Source: Gautieria morchelliformis
Lineage: Eukaryota > Basidiomycota > Agaricomycetes > Gomphales > Gomphaceae
Assembly (NCBI GenBank): GCA_015179125.1
Contig: WHVA01000446.1
Location: 30,869 to 94,868, forward strand
Direction of reading: 5' to 3'
Length of the DNA: 64,000 nucleotides
A program made the translations under genes and the position numbers. The notes beneath the pieces are model-generated. The model saw nothing but the letters and a program-made list of their open reading frames with translations, did no database searches and was not told where the DNA came from. The number at the start of each line of letters is the position of its first letter. Positions within the stretch are counted from its first letter, which is position 1. Shown here piece by piece: positions 20,083 through 30,474 of the stretch.

Positions 20083-20989
20083 TAGATTCTGACCCTGCAA
20101 TTCGAGTTCCTGACTCGGATCAGGGCGCCAGACTCCGTAAGTTAGATCCCATCCTCCCACGCTTTCCTTCTCTGCCTTCGGCTCTAGTGTTTCGTGCTTC
20201 GCCACCACGTACATGCGAATCAGCTCTGCGTCCACGAAGGAATGCCACACCGCGGAAGAGCGCACGATGAGGACCGGATGATTGGGCATGAGCGCGTGGA
20301 TTGGGATGCAGGGGTTATTTTGGAGGTGTAGAGGGGAGGCGACACCATAATTGGGGGAATGATGGGGTAAAAGTTTGAGAAGGGACGGGTGATGGGGCGA
20401 GTATTGGAGACCTCGAGCGTGAGGTTGAATTGAGGTGTGGGTGGGTGGGTAGGGGGGTGTTTACTATTTCTCTTCCTGCCTCCGGCCATGGGTGCTCCAC
20501 ATGGTCCAGAGATATGACAGAGTGCGCATGTACAGGTATCCAACGCCACGAATACTTCCTCCGGGGAAAGGCCACGGGGAATACGCTCCTTCCGCCTCCT
20601 CCACACATACCCTTCTCAGCTTACGCATATCACCGCGCATACCCGCACGCGAATACACCTCATGTCCATCACAACAACGGCAACTGCAGGTTTCGGACGT
20701 CGGGAAGTTGTTGACCCCGCGTACTTCCTACTGCGCCATGTTGCTTCGGCCTGCTGGAAACTGGCAGGCGCTGGTACCGAGCCACCTTCTCCGTCTGAAT
20801 CTCGCACCACACCCTCCACATGCACATGCACATGTCCCCACCGACAACCCCGCCGCCTCCTCCTGCGTCTAAAATGATGTCCACACCCCTGATTGGTTTT
20901 AAGACGTGGCCCTTCGCCCTGGAAGATCGGGTGACAGTCGGACACACCGGGAGCATCATTATGAGTACATGTCCGTGGGCGGGAGAGGA

Positions 20990-21345
20990 CGGTGGGAGAT
21001 GTGAAGTCTGGGAGGGGAGACTGCCAGTGTTGTGTGATGGGTGATGAAATTCTGTTTAATGGAGTAGAGGAGTAAAACGTGGCGTGAGAGATAGGGCAGT
21101 GCGGGGAGAATGGACGGGACGACATGCACGTACCACGTGGCGACGATGATATCAGGCTTGTTGAGTCTGTGTCTCTGTCCGTGTCATGCTGCTCGTTGTA
21201 ACTATGGAGTCCGGGCGTCGGTGTGCATGTCTTTGTTTGGTGTGGGGCGAGTGGCTTTTCCAACATCCTGATGTAACCACGCACAACGCTCTCTTGCTTC
21301 AGAATTATCAGTATCTGGTCGATAATGCAATGCAAGGAACTACAC
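20990..21345 (+). repeat. left inverted-repeat arm of unit A
   Basis: Shares with the complement of 24690-24935 the order GAGATGTGAAGTCTGGGAGG, a CAGTGTT/TAGTGTT stretch, CAGGCTTGTTG and CATGTCTTTGTTTGGT. The same arm recurs at 44240-44590. Arms are diverged and gapped. Confidence 0.6.
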
Positions 21346-21997
21346 GAAATTCGATGGGAGTGTGCTGTGTATATAGATGATATATTTAACAGTGAGTCCA
21401 ACCAGATATTGCATACGGGTGTTCCAAGATAGCTGACATCGGGCTTCACGACAGCTAAAAACCCATGTCGGAGGAGGTCCAATACCGACGTCATTCAAAT
21501 AATATCATACTAAATAAAACTGCAAACATGTTGAAGAGCACCTCAGTAGCTTCCTGTGCCACCAGGCACAGCTCTACATCATACTGATCTGCATGCATCA
21601 CTTCACACCAGATCAGTATCCCAGGTACACACTACATGCAGTTCATTTCCTGGGAGGATGCAATCTGCATGCAGTTTGCTGACTCTCAGCAGGAAAATAG
21701 GAACAACATTTTCACAAAGCACAGTAATAATAAATTATGAACAAAGTCAAATTTGAAATGGTACAGAATATCTATGTATCTACAGGTTATTTATCGTATG
21801 GACTGGCCATAGTGAGCAGATAGGGACATCTTCTATGGTGACCATTCTCCAAGTGCTGCAATAGATTAGAAAGGTGGGTTGATGTAAGTTGCTGCATGTT
21901 GCACTGCTAGGAGTTTTGTATTGGATGTGCAGCTATGATGCATTAGCTTGGATGCTGTCATTAAGCCTCTGCCATTCTTCCAGATCCTACTGAACCA
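21346..21997. other. intergenic stretch downstream of DUF6533 copy A
   Basis: Conserved with 44590-45246 and, from about 21727, with 31500-31776. It would contain the 3' untranslated region of the minus-strand gene. The start contains AT-rich stretches such as AATAATATCATACTAAATAAA near 21500. No ORF of interest. Confidence 0.4.
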
Positions 21998-23794
21998 TTA
22001 ACCAGTGCCTGAAAGAGATGCTAACTGCTCACCAGAGGTGATCTGCCCGGCCATTTCTACATCTCCAGGACATCCAGTCATGCGAGGAAACTCATCCACC
22101 AACTCTATCCCAGCTGACCCAGCCTCTTCAGGGGACTGCTGGCCTTCTTGATTAGGCACATTGTCCTCCAAATTCTCAGCATTAAAATCCTCCTGGCTCA
22201 AGTGAGGGTTCCCAAATTCAGCCACTATAGCATTATGAACACTTTGTCTGGCTGCTTGGAAGCTGGAGAATGAAAGAGAGGGTAGTGAGGGGGTGTTAAG
22301 CCGACTGTGTCTCTCTTTGAGAGTTAGGTGGAAGCGGCAGACAATAATTATTGACAAGCTATATGTACACTGTTAGTATAATTGTATGCCTTTCTTCTTA
22401 ACTTGCTGAGAATATACCTGATCTGAAGGTAGCCTAAGACAGAAGCAATGCTTGGCTTTATGCCATAAAGCAGCTGAAGTTAGCCATTTTATCACGATCA
22501 GTGTCTTACATACCCTCAATACCTGAAATGTAAAAGAAGACTGAGTAAGCCCTCAAAGCTCAATGTCTTTATAAGTAACAATACTTCAGTTGTGACAGCA
22601 TTAGCCAAAGTAATTGTGAGCACAAATCTAAATATGAATCAACATATGCAATATCATAGGAATCATATTCCATACCCATATCTGACAAAGCCTAACCTGT
22701 AGATTAGTGATATGGTCATGTATATTAGCAATATGTGGTATGCTCACCTTGGTAAATCACTAGATTAATGAGAGATTTCTTATCCCAAACCTCACCTTTC
22801 CGCCAAAGCCTCAGGGTTTGAATTGAGCTCAGAATGGTTACTATCACAACTCCAGTGTCAAAAAGGATTACAATAACATTACCAATGGTTCCCACTGTCA
22901 AAGGTATTCAGAGACAAATTGGGCAAATACAGACCCCAAGACCTTACACCTGGGGAATTTGTTAGTATAAATCTAAGCAGAAAGTCCTAGTCAGTACTGA
23001 CAAAGTCAATGTATTCAATGAACTAGTGATATTGCAGTTTTCCAAAACAGACCCATACTATACGCAGTGAAATGAATTTATGCTATTTATACAAAGTCTG
23101 TGCAAGGACATACCACATCAATGATAATAGCACCAAGAACAAGCAGCCCAAGAATACCCAAAACCCTTTGATTCTGGAGAGAAATAGCATAGGTGCGAGC
23201 TAGCAGAAGGCCTAGATAGAAAAATGTGTTGATCCTTCTGCCTGAGCAATATATATGTATAATCACTCACCCAGTACACCAATCACAGAAAGAACTTGTA
23301 AAGCAGTAACTAGGTGATTCAAAATATTACATTTCCTTTGAATATATGAGTCTCTAGGTTGCTTCTTCATAAAGAATGCAAGTCATACTAGATACTCCTT
23401 CCAATCAGTAGGGGTGTTACACATGAGAGCATTTCGTAACACACCTCCAAGGGGACATCAGATAAATTGCCATATATGGCAACAAGAAAAAAAGCCAAGG
23501 TCAAGTAACGAGCGAGTAAATAGAGAACGGTGCCCATTTTGATGGTCTTGCCCCAAATGTGTCTGATCTCAGATGGGAGTGTGAGAAGAATGTCATAGAG
23601 GAGCAGTGCTGTATAACAAGGTATGGAAATCGTAGAATTAGATAGGGGACATGTACGCATACCAAGCGCTGCGACGGTGGCATAGTTGAACGCAAAGCTA
23701 GTTCAGGTAAGTTCTTCTGCATCCCACTCAATGTGGTATGTACGTACAGGTCTGATAGCGCCTGGATTTCAGCCGAGGGGTCCACCTGAGACAT
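21998..23794 (-). CDS. DUF6533-type multi-pass membrane protein gene, copy A
   Basis: Multi-exon gene. Exon 1 (23748-23794) begins MSQVDPSAEIQALSDL. Intron 1 (23698-23747, GTACGT ... CTAG) and intron 2 (23609-23662, GTATGC ... ACAG) splice to FAFNYATVAALALLLYDILL, then TLPSEIRHIWGKTI and a second hydrophobic stretch. This is the N-terminal signature of the DUF6533 family of Agaricomycete seven-helix-like membrane proteins. Later exons show LLLARTYAISLQNQ with more helix at 23110-23220, an intron GTGAGT ... ATCTAG before it, IGNVIVILFDTGVVIVTI near 22880, and an amphipathic tail (CRFHLTLKERHSRLN, then an acidic C-terminus) ending at 21998. The join around 23270-23450 is uncertain in phase, so I cannot say the gene is intact. 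Function of the family is unknown. Location: membrane. Confidence 0.7.
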
Positions 23795-23880
23795 AATATA
23801 AGCAAGAAAATCTGGGACGCAGACGAGGGGCTAAGTGGTGCGTAGCGAGGTGGGGTTGGAGTAGCAGATCGCGCAAGGTG

Positions 23881-23888
23881 TATATATA
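23881..23888 (-). promoter_or_regulatory. TATA box of DUF6533 copy A
   Basis: TATATATA about 90 bases upstream of the ATG at 23794. Copies B (CTATATAATATT near 34137) and C (CATATATATG near 46811) keep an AT box at the same place. Confidence 0.5.
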
Positions 23889-24126
23889 AGCTTATCGCCA
23901 TGGGTGCTGCCAGGCCAACAGATATTCACAATATCCCATCAGTGCGCAGCATGGCGCAATTTGCAAGGTGGGCGGGGCTGATAGAAGAACATTATGTGTA
24001 AAAGAATTAATACAAGGTCGAAGCATCATATACAGTGATCCGCTCGGGCGACTAATTGAGCCTTGGGTTCTTGCCAGGAACTGGTTCATATATCCGCGCA
24101 ATGGTCTTGAAAATGCATATAAAACT

Positions 24127-24134
24127 TGACGTCA
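24127..24134. promoter_or_regulatory. CRE-like palindrome upstream of DUF6533 copy A
   Basis: TGACGTCA, the consensus of ATF/CREB-type bZIP factors, about 335 bases upstream of the start codon. It is preserved at 47057-47064 in unit C and degraded in copy B (TGTCATCA near 34409). Confidence 0.35.
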
Positions 24135-24689
24135 TGTAAGCGCACTTGGTACTCATTGACGACTGCAAGTGCGGTGTCAGCATAACGACACATGAAAACC
24201 AACTGCGACTAAGCTCACTGATGGCTATTAAGATGAAGCACATCCGGGGTATTACTTAAAAAGAAGGGAGCACGAGGAAGCGAGATGATGGGGAGATCCC
24301 ACCTCAATCGCCAGAGTTTGCATTCTAAAGCGACGTTGGATGATCTCTGCAGGCATACCAGCTCGTGTCAATGTTGCTGGATATAGCGACGAGTAATTTC
24401 TCATTTTGGCGGCATGTCCTGTAAGACGTGAGGAGAGGTCGTATGGAGAGACAATCGAATTTCGACATGAGGCAGAACGACATGGTAACCACGATATCGT
24501 GCACTCAGTGTATCGGCTGTGACGGTGATGTAGAGCTGTGCCCGGGTGGCCCGGGAAAGCCCAGGGCGATCTGCAACGTGTTTGTTGTTTTATCTAGCAT
24601 GCTATTATTAGAATGACGACAGTGCCACCTAGCGAGAATAGGCGGTATCACAGCAGATCCCCATCGAATTTCATAAACACTTAACGACC

Positions 24690-24935
24690 GGATACTGATG
24701 GTTCTGAGCGGAGAGGCACATCAGGAACCTACCAAACAAAGACAAACATACACACCGACGACATGACGACATGACACGGACACGGACACAGACAACAAGC
24801 CCTGACATCGTCGTCTTTCCATGGTACGCACATGTAATCCCGGCCACGCATTTCACGCATCCACTCCAAAAGTCAGTTCACCTCCCCTCACATAACACTA
24901 ACAGCCTCCCCTCCCAGGCTTCATATCTCCTCCCC
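24690..24935 (-). repeat. right inverted-repeat arm of unit A
   Basis: Inverted, diverged copy of 20990-21345. It includes ACCAAACAAAGACAAACAT and CCTCCCCTCCCAGGCTTC. Unit C carries the equivalent at 47690-47960. Confidence 0.6.
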
Positions 24936-25264
24936 CTCTCCCGCACGCGAACATGAACTTATAACGACGTTTCCGGTGTGTCTGCCAGCGCAGGGCCGGC
25001 GGGGTGTGTGTGTCTGTGCCGGGTGTAGATGAGGCCAGCAAGAGCAACGAGCGCAGTATACGGTATTTCCCTTTCCATATAGACAGGCCGTCCATCCTGG
25101 ATGACGCGTTTGCTGTCCTCTCCACCACATCTCGCCATCCATCCATCCTCCAACATGACCCACACAGAGACACAAGCACAGACCCTGGAGACGCGGATGG
25201 TACGTCCCGTTGCCCAGTCCCTCGTGTCTCTTACCGAGCGACACTCCAACCTGCCGGTAGGTAG

Positions 25265-25400
25265 GTATGTCCTTATAACAAATTCCTTCCTAAGCGCCTG
25301 ACTTCCTCGTGGTCCGCACATGTTTTGGGGTCCCTTCCTCTTCTTTCGAGCTCACGGTTGTTTATCCTCTCTTTTATATGCTACGTCAAGGTGCGAACAA
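25265..25400. repeat. repeat shared with 50055-50190
   Basis: About 125 bases from GGTATGTCCTTATAACAAAT to TATATGCTACGTCAAGGTGC match 50057-50188 almost base for base. In A it follows the right end of unit A. In C it comes 1.8 kb later, after a family X fragment. Nature unknown; it may be an end of a larger element. Confidence 0.55.
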
Positions 25401-25795
25401 CGGGCCGAGAACGAGGTTAGGCTCGCGACAGAGACAGCAGAGGAGCAGCAGAGTTAACGAGCCGAGTGCGAGACAGAAGCAAGCGAGCCAGAGGCCGAAC
25501 CGGAAAGAGCTAGAGCAAATGAGCCTGTGCCAGATGGACAGGATCCGGCCAAGAGCGCAAGAAGAGGCCTCAGAACGAAAAAGAAAAACGAAACGCGTCG
25601 AGCTCGAGAACACGAGAGAAAAGAATCCAAACGCGGCGAGGATGGGAGCGCAGTCGATAAGCTCCCTCCAACGGCCACGAACACCGCGCAGAACGCAACG
25701 TGAGTGACCGCAGAGATAGAACGGCCGCCACAGCGAAGCCGCCCGCGTTCCCTTTCCGCACCGCCAGCACCACTGCACCCTAGCTTCTGCCACAC

Positions 25796-27037
25796 GTGCG
25801 GCACGCACACCCTGAACCGGAGCGCACGCCCGTCCACGAAGGACGCGATCACGCAGACCCAAGAAGCCACACGGACGGACACGGGGACCCAGAAGAACGA
25901 CCCCGGGACCCCCACAACGACCCGCGAGACGCAGATGCAGACGCAGACGGAAGACGACGCGCTGCGGACCCGCGGGATGAACGAGAGGGGGACCAGGGAG
26001 ACGAGGGGAACAGGAACGAGGGACAGAGAGACGGCGAGGAGGGGGACAGCGGCGGCACAGGCGTCGAGGACTCAGTGACGTGGACCCGCGAGACGACGGC
26101 GACAAGGGAGAGCAGGAACGAGATGGGAACGAGGGAACACGAGGGAAAAGAGAATGGGACAAGGGAGAGCAGGACGAGGCAGAGAGAGGAGACGGCCCAG
26201 GCAACGACTCAGCCTGTACGCAAGGCCCACACAGCAGCCCATTACGACCCTGCAACAGGTACTGAGACCCAGGCAGCGACGCGTGAGACCGCGACGCCGA
26301 GGAACGACGATGCGCCGCGGACCCACGAGACGAGCGAGAGGAGGACCAGGGAGAGAGAGATATGTGAAAGAGAGATGAGGACACAGGGAACGATGACGGC
26401 TACGCAGACGGACAACCCTTCGACCCTGACCGAGACAGGGGAGGCGATGAGTAACCGGGAAGCGGCCACGCATACGGTCGAGAGCGTGACCCAGTCCCAC
26501 ACAGCAGCCCCATCTGACCCCACAACGCGTACTCGCGAGCCCCTGACGCACACGAATGACGAGGCTGCGCAGACATGCGAGAACGCGCCGCGGACACTCG
26601 ATGGGACACGCAGAGCCCTAGAGAACACTGAGTGCGTGAAAGAGGAAGAAGGGAGAGAAGAGAAGACGGCAGGGAGATTGTCATGGGCAGAGGAAGTCGA
26701 ACGTGAGTACGAGCAGAACACGGTACCTACCCGACCAACGACCCCGCGGGACCTATCTTGCCTCCGAACGAGTGCCGCCCGACCTTGGAACAGCCTACGC
26801 CGCCGGACGCGCCAACACCCCCATCCACAACCAGAATGCCTTCCACCGACACCCTGTCTGACCTGCTCATGGACCAGTTACCACTTCTGCGCACGCCGCA
26901 CGCGACCGGCCCCGCCGAATCATATTTTGAGATGGATGTTAGAGGGCTGGAGAGCTAGAGAGAGGGGCATGCGATGCGTGAGGGAACGCATTCCTTTGAG
27001 GGGGGAACCTGGAGCGGTGGCTCCTGGAGCGGAGTAG
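25796..27037 (+). CDS. highly charged, internally repetitive ORF
   Basis: A frame of 413 codons extremely rich in Arg, Glu, Asp, Thr and Gly, on a purine-rich strand. Another plus-strand frame across 25704-26078 is also open, and the minus strand is open over 25386-26384, so the reading frame is not certain. Motifs recur at intervals (HTAAHYDPATGTE, later HTAAPSDPTTRTRE), indicating internal duplication at DNA level. Near 26680 is RLSWAEEVEREYEQ, after which the most protein-like reading moves to the frame ending YFEMDVRGLES at 26958. No catalytic or metal-binding motif is visible. It could be a degenerate gag-like ORF or simply an open stretch caused by base bias. I do not recognise it. Confidence 0.3.
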   Translation: MRHAHPEPERTPVHEGRDHADPRSHTDGHGDPEERPRDPHNDPRDADADADGRRRAADPRDEREGDQGDEGNRNEGQRDGEEGDSGGTGVEDSVTWTRETTATRESRNEMGTREHEGKENGTRESRTRQREETAQATTQPVRKAHTAAHYDPATGTETQAATRETATPRNDDAPRTHETSERRTREREICEREMRTQGTMTATQTDNPSTLTETGEAMSNREAATHTVESVTQSHTAAPSDPTTRTREPLTHTNDEAAQTCENAPRTLDGTRRALENTECVKEEEGREEKTAGRLSWAEEVEREYEQNTVPTRPTTPRDLSCLRTSAARPWNSLRRRTRQHPHPQPECLPPTPCLTCSWTSYHFCARRTRPAPPNHILRWMLEGWRARERGMRCVRERIPLRGEPGAVAPGAE

Positions 27038-27104
27038 GCCAGAGACCCGGCCCTGGGCTGAGGTACAGCCAGGGAGTCGGGGTACTGTAACAGTCATTGT
27101 CACA

Positions 27105-27770
27105 TATATTAGGTCACAGACAATCCCTTCTGCCACTACCTTCAGCAGGCTTCCGCTGCGAGCATCCCAGCTCTTCTCCCTGAGTACTGAGAGCTGCCTC
27201 TCCAACGTACGCGGCCCCGGGCGAGAGACACAGCCTCGCCAAGACACAGACGTTGGTCGCGCTCTCCAGTTCCAAACCCAGGCCCCTGCACCGCTTCGCG
27301 GAGGCTCGTCCCCAGACCCCGCCCCACCAATCACGTGCACGCGCTCCCCGCCGACATGAAACTGGCATTTGGCAGCGGGTTTGAACTGCCGCGCGGGCGG
27401 CGCCTTGAAGTACTCCCACCGTCTGAGGGGGTCGGTGTCATCGCATATGCGCCCGCGTTTGAGTGTGCGCGAGCCCCCTTCTCCACCCCCGCCCCCGTCG
27501 CAGAAAAACGCACACCGAACCATGTGGACGTCCCACGCCACGCGCCGCAGCCACACTCTCGCTCCAGGTGCCTATTATTCTCGAGCTCGCCCCACGCATA
27601 CGCCTCACATGGGAAGCGCACGTCCTCCTGGGGAAACCCCCCGTCTCGCAGTGGGCATGCGAGTCGTGCGGGTCCGGCCTGCTGTGGGGTGGGAGGGCGG
27701 TGCAGGACATGAGGGGCGGGCGGGTGGAGTCTAGGGAGCAGTGAGGCATTCGGTAAGCGACATGAGGGAC
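27105..27770 (-). pseudogene. family X gene fragment 1
   Basis: On the minus strand this stretch shares with 48270-48740 a series of conserved pieces in shifting frames: FPCEA.A.GELE.NR near 27590, then a WRGT/WFGV stretch, DDTDPLRRWEYFKA near 27440 and FHVGGERVHVIGGAG near 27350. Frames change at least twice, so it is a broken copy. A third fragment lies at 33021-33296. Function unknown. The repeated occurrence next to LINE and DUF6533 pieces suggests a dispersed gene family or cargo of a mobile element. Confidence 0.45.
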
Positions 27771-28879
27771 TGGGCAATGGGACGTACCATCCGCATCTGC
27801 AGGGTCTGTGTTTGTGTCTGGGTCTGGGTCATGCTGGCGGATAGATGGATGGAAGGATGTGGGGCAGAAGGCAGTTCCTGCTGGTACACCATGGGGCTCT
27901 AAGTTGGCTGCCTGGACACAGTCAACTGTATGAGTGGATACTGAAATCAAAATGTGTGCTTGCCTGTTCTTTCATGAGCTTGACAAGGGGTGACACAGGA
28001 ATGAAAGAACCTGGTTCTGGCTGCAACACATGTCTCAAAGTGTGTATTCAGTTTGTAAGGAATCAATGAACCTGGTTCAGGTTCCAACACATGTCGGCAT
28101 GTGTGGATTCATTTTGGTAAGCAATGAAAGAACCTGGTTCTGGTTCTGACACAAATGGGTGTATTCATTTTTGTAAGGAATGAACCAGCTCCCTGTTCCA
28201 ACACATGTTTCCCTGCATGTATACGGTTTGGATACAGAATGAAAGAACCTGGTTTGTGTTCCGACACGTGTCTGCATGTGTATTTTTATTTTGGCAAGGA
28301 ATGAAAGAACCTGGTTTGGGTTCCAACATGTGTCTGCATAGGTGTATTCATTTTGTGGATACACAATGAAAGAACCTGGTTTGTGTTCTGGCATGTGTCT
28401 GCATGCGATTCATTTTGGTAAGGAATGAATGAACCTGGATCATGTTCCGACCAGTGTCTGCGAGCAGGAAGAAGGGTAGACAGATGATCATCAGAAATGG
28501 AACAGGATTATCTAGGAAAGGAAGTCAGGGTGAATGGTGAACTCATGGAAACCTGAGTTAAGCCGAGAAGGGTTCCTGAGCAAGAGCTGAGGCTGAGGCC
28601 TTGGGTCCAGACATGGGAACGGGTCTTAACATCCGACATGTATCTGCATGCTTTTATTCATTTTGGTAATGAATGAAAGGACCTGGTTCGGGTTCCAACC
28701 AGTGTTTGCATGTGTGTTACAAAACATGTGTGCATGCATGTATTCGTTTTGGTAAGGAATGAAACACCCTGGTTTGGTTTCCTACCAGTGTCTGAATGCA
28801 TGTATTTAATTTGGTAAGGAATGAAAGAACCTGGTTTGGGTTCTGAAACAAGTCTGCATGCATGTGTTCCTTCTTGTAG

Positions 28880-29180
28880 GGCCCAGGAACCTTACACCTT
28901 GTGCACATATTGTGCACAGGAACAATATGCCCTCAGCCCTCAGGCACATACAATTCACAAGCACTGTCCGCTGCATTTGCCATATGGGGCCCGGGAACCA
29001 TACACCTTCTGTACATACAGTGCACAGGAACAGTATCCCAGCTTCACATATGGTTCATGTGCACTGCTGCATGCATGTATGGTGCACAGGAACTGTACAT
29101 GGGCTCCACATATGGTGCATGTGAACCATCCGTCATATGGTGCACAGGAACCATACAGCCTCTCATGTATGGTGCCCAGT
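28880..29180 (+). repeat. inner short repeat of the foldback-like element
   Basis: Variants of ATGGTGCACAGGAACCATAC recur at 28910, 28985, 29025, 29083 and 29140, irregularly spaced at about 40-75 bases. They are distinct from the arm unit and not inverted. Confidence 0.5.
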
Positions 29181-29929
29181 GCCCCATCTGCCATAAGGGT
29201 GAACCATATGGCCTCTGCATGTACAATTGGGAGCTGCAGGGCCTGTACGCCCCCATGCTCAAGCTGTCTCTGTGGGATATTCGGTTGCTCAGCACTGAAT
29301 GCTTCATCAACCTACGGGGGCACATGCAAGCCTCTCCAGCCACCGCGCACTTGTCCTCCTCTGGTACACACATGCGTGGTCTGGAACGTATGTGTCTCGA
29401 AGAAGAACTTGCCCCCTCGGTGCCCTTGATTGAATTGGGGCTTGTTGAGCTGAGTCCTGCACTTAAAACCTTGTTCCATGCCGGCTTTGGCATCAACACG
29501 CTAGAAGTGTCCACTGGGTCAGAACCTGACTACCTGGACGTCATAGATGTTCCTCCCATTAGAGTGTTCTTCATGCAGGTAGGGCTTACACTCTCCCACG
29601 TGTGCATGTCTGCTTCTTGGGTGCTCACATGTCTGCCACAGATGTCTACCAAGTGGATTGCACTGTATACAATACACACATGCAGACACACATGCAGAGA
29701 TGCATTGGAACCTGAACCAGGTTCATTCCTTACCAAACTTAATACATGCATGCAGGCATGTGTCGGAAGACAAACCAAGTTCTTTCATTGTGTATCCCAA
29801 TTGAATACATCCATGCAGACACATGTTGGAACCCGAACAAGGACACACACAGTGATGTGTTGGAACAGGAACCATGACATAAACCGCATTCTGAAATTCC
29901 TTACCGACATGAATACATGCATACTATAA
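28901..29929 (+). CDS. ORF inside the foldback-like element
   Basis: 342 codons without stop. The first 100 and last 100 residues are translated repeat DNA and unlikely to be protein. The middle (about 29215-29580) is not repetitive and reads like a real exon: NWELQGLYAPMLKLSLWDIR, then LAPSVPLIELGLVELSPAL, ending FMQ at a possible splice donor (GTAGGG at 29580). I recognise no family. It may be a captured host exon. Confidence 0.3.
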   Translation: MHILCTGTICPQPSGTYNSQALSAAFAIWGPGTIHLLYIQCTGTVSQLHIWFMCTAACMYGAQELYMGSTYGACEPSVIWCTGTIQPLMYGAQCPICHKGEPYGLCMYNWELQGLYAPMLKLSLWDIRLLSTECFINLRGHMQASPATAHLSSSGTHMRGLERMCLEEELAPSVPLIELGLVELSPALKTLFHAGFGINTLEVSTGSEPDYLDVIDVPPIRVFFMQVGLTLSHVCMSASWVLTCLPQMSTKWIALYTIHTCRHTCRDALEPEPGSFLTKLNTCMQACVGRQTKFFHCVSQLNTSMQTHVGTRTRTHTVMCWNRNHDINRILKFLTDMNTCIL

Positions 29930-30319
29930 TGAACCCAGAGTGCATGCACTTACCCAAATGCATACATGCATGTCGAAACCTAACCCTTGCAAATTGAGTA
30001 CACATATGCTAACATGTGTTGGAGACAGCAATCGGTCCTTATGAACTGAGTACTGGCATGCAGCCTGGTTTGGAACCCAAACCAGGTTCTTTCATTCCTT
30101 ACAAATTGGATACATCATGCAGACACATGTTGGAACACAAATGAGGGATGCAGGCTTGTGTTGGAACCCAAACCAGGTTGTTTCACTCCTTACCAACATT
30201 AATGATGCATGCAGGCACACCATGCAACATGGACTAGGTTCTTTCTTTCCTTGCCCAAATTAATACACACATGCCAACTTGTGTCAGAACCCAAACCAGG
30301 TTCTTTCATTCCCCAACCC

Positions 30320-30471
30320 AGGCATCAGCGCAAGGACACAAGGAGCCGGGAGTCCCAGGGAGAGAGTGGAAAGGCCCGTGCTCGCCCTAGGTAGAAATCG
30401 TGTAACGACCATCATAGGCATGAGGCCTGCGGTCGAATAAATTGATGAGAAAAAAAAAAAAAAAAAAAAAA
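30320..30471 (+). mobile_element. short LINE 3' end with poly(A)
   Basis: The 40 bases before the A-run (30450-30471), including CTGCGGTCGAATAAA, match the complement of 8433-8470, the tail of LINE-1. Only about 150 bases remain, a severely 5'-truncated copy of the same family. Confidence 0.75.
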
Positions 30472-30474
30472 CAA

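Larger units (their letters stand above)
20083..25260. repeat. duplicated unit A carrying a DUF6533 gene between inverted repeats
   Basis: This 5.2-kb unit recurs, rearranged, at 42771-48285 (unit C), and its middle part at 31500-34450 (copy B). Homology to unit C starts near GATTCTGACCCTG at 20083 and fades after 25260. Within the unit the left segment 20990-21345 and right segment 24690-24935 are inverted copies of each other, with the membrane-protein gene between them. I could not find a short target duplication, so a transposon origin remains open against plain segmental duplication. Confidence 0.7.
27960..30320. mobile_element. foldback-like element with inverted tandem-repeat arms
   Basis: The left part (27990-28870) repeats a unit of roughly 62 bases built around ATGAAAGAACCTGGTTTGGG, then TTCCAACACATGTCTGCATG and ATTCATTTTGGTAAGGA. 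I count about eleven degenerate units. The right part (29690-30320) carries the same unit reverse complemented, about seven copies, for instance at 30080 and 30295. Between them are 800 bases with another short repeat and an ORF. Long terminal inverted repeats made of tandem units are the hallmark of foldback-type elements. I see no transposase and have not fixed the ends. Confidence 0.55.

Noticed and set aside
27990-28870. CRISPR-like array
   Set aside because: Repeats are degenerate, without unique spacers of constant length, and occur inverted at 29690-30320; the host is a eukaryote.
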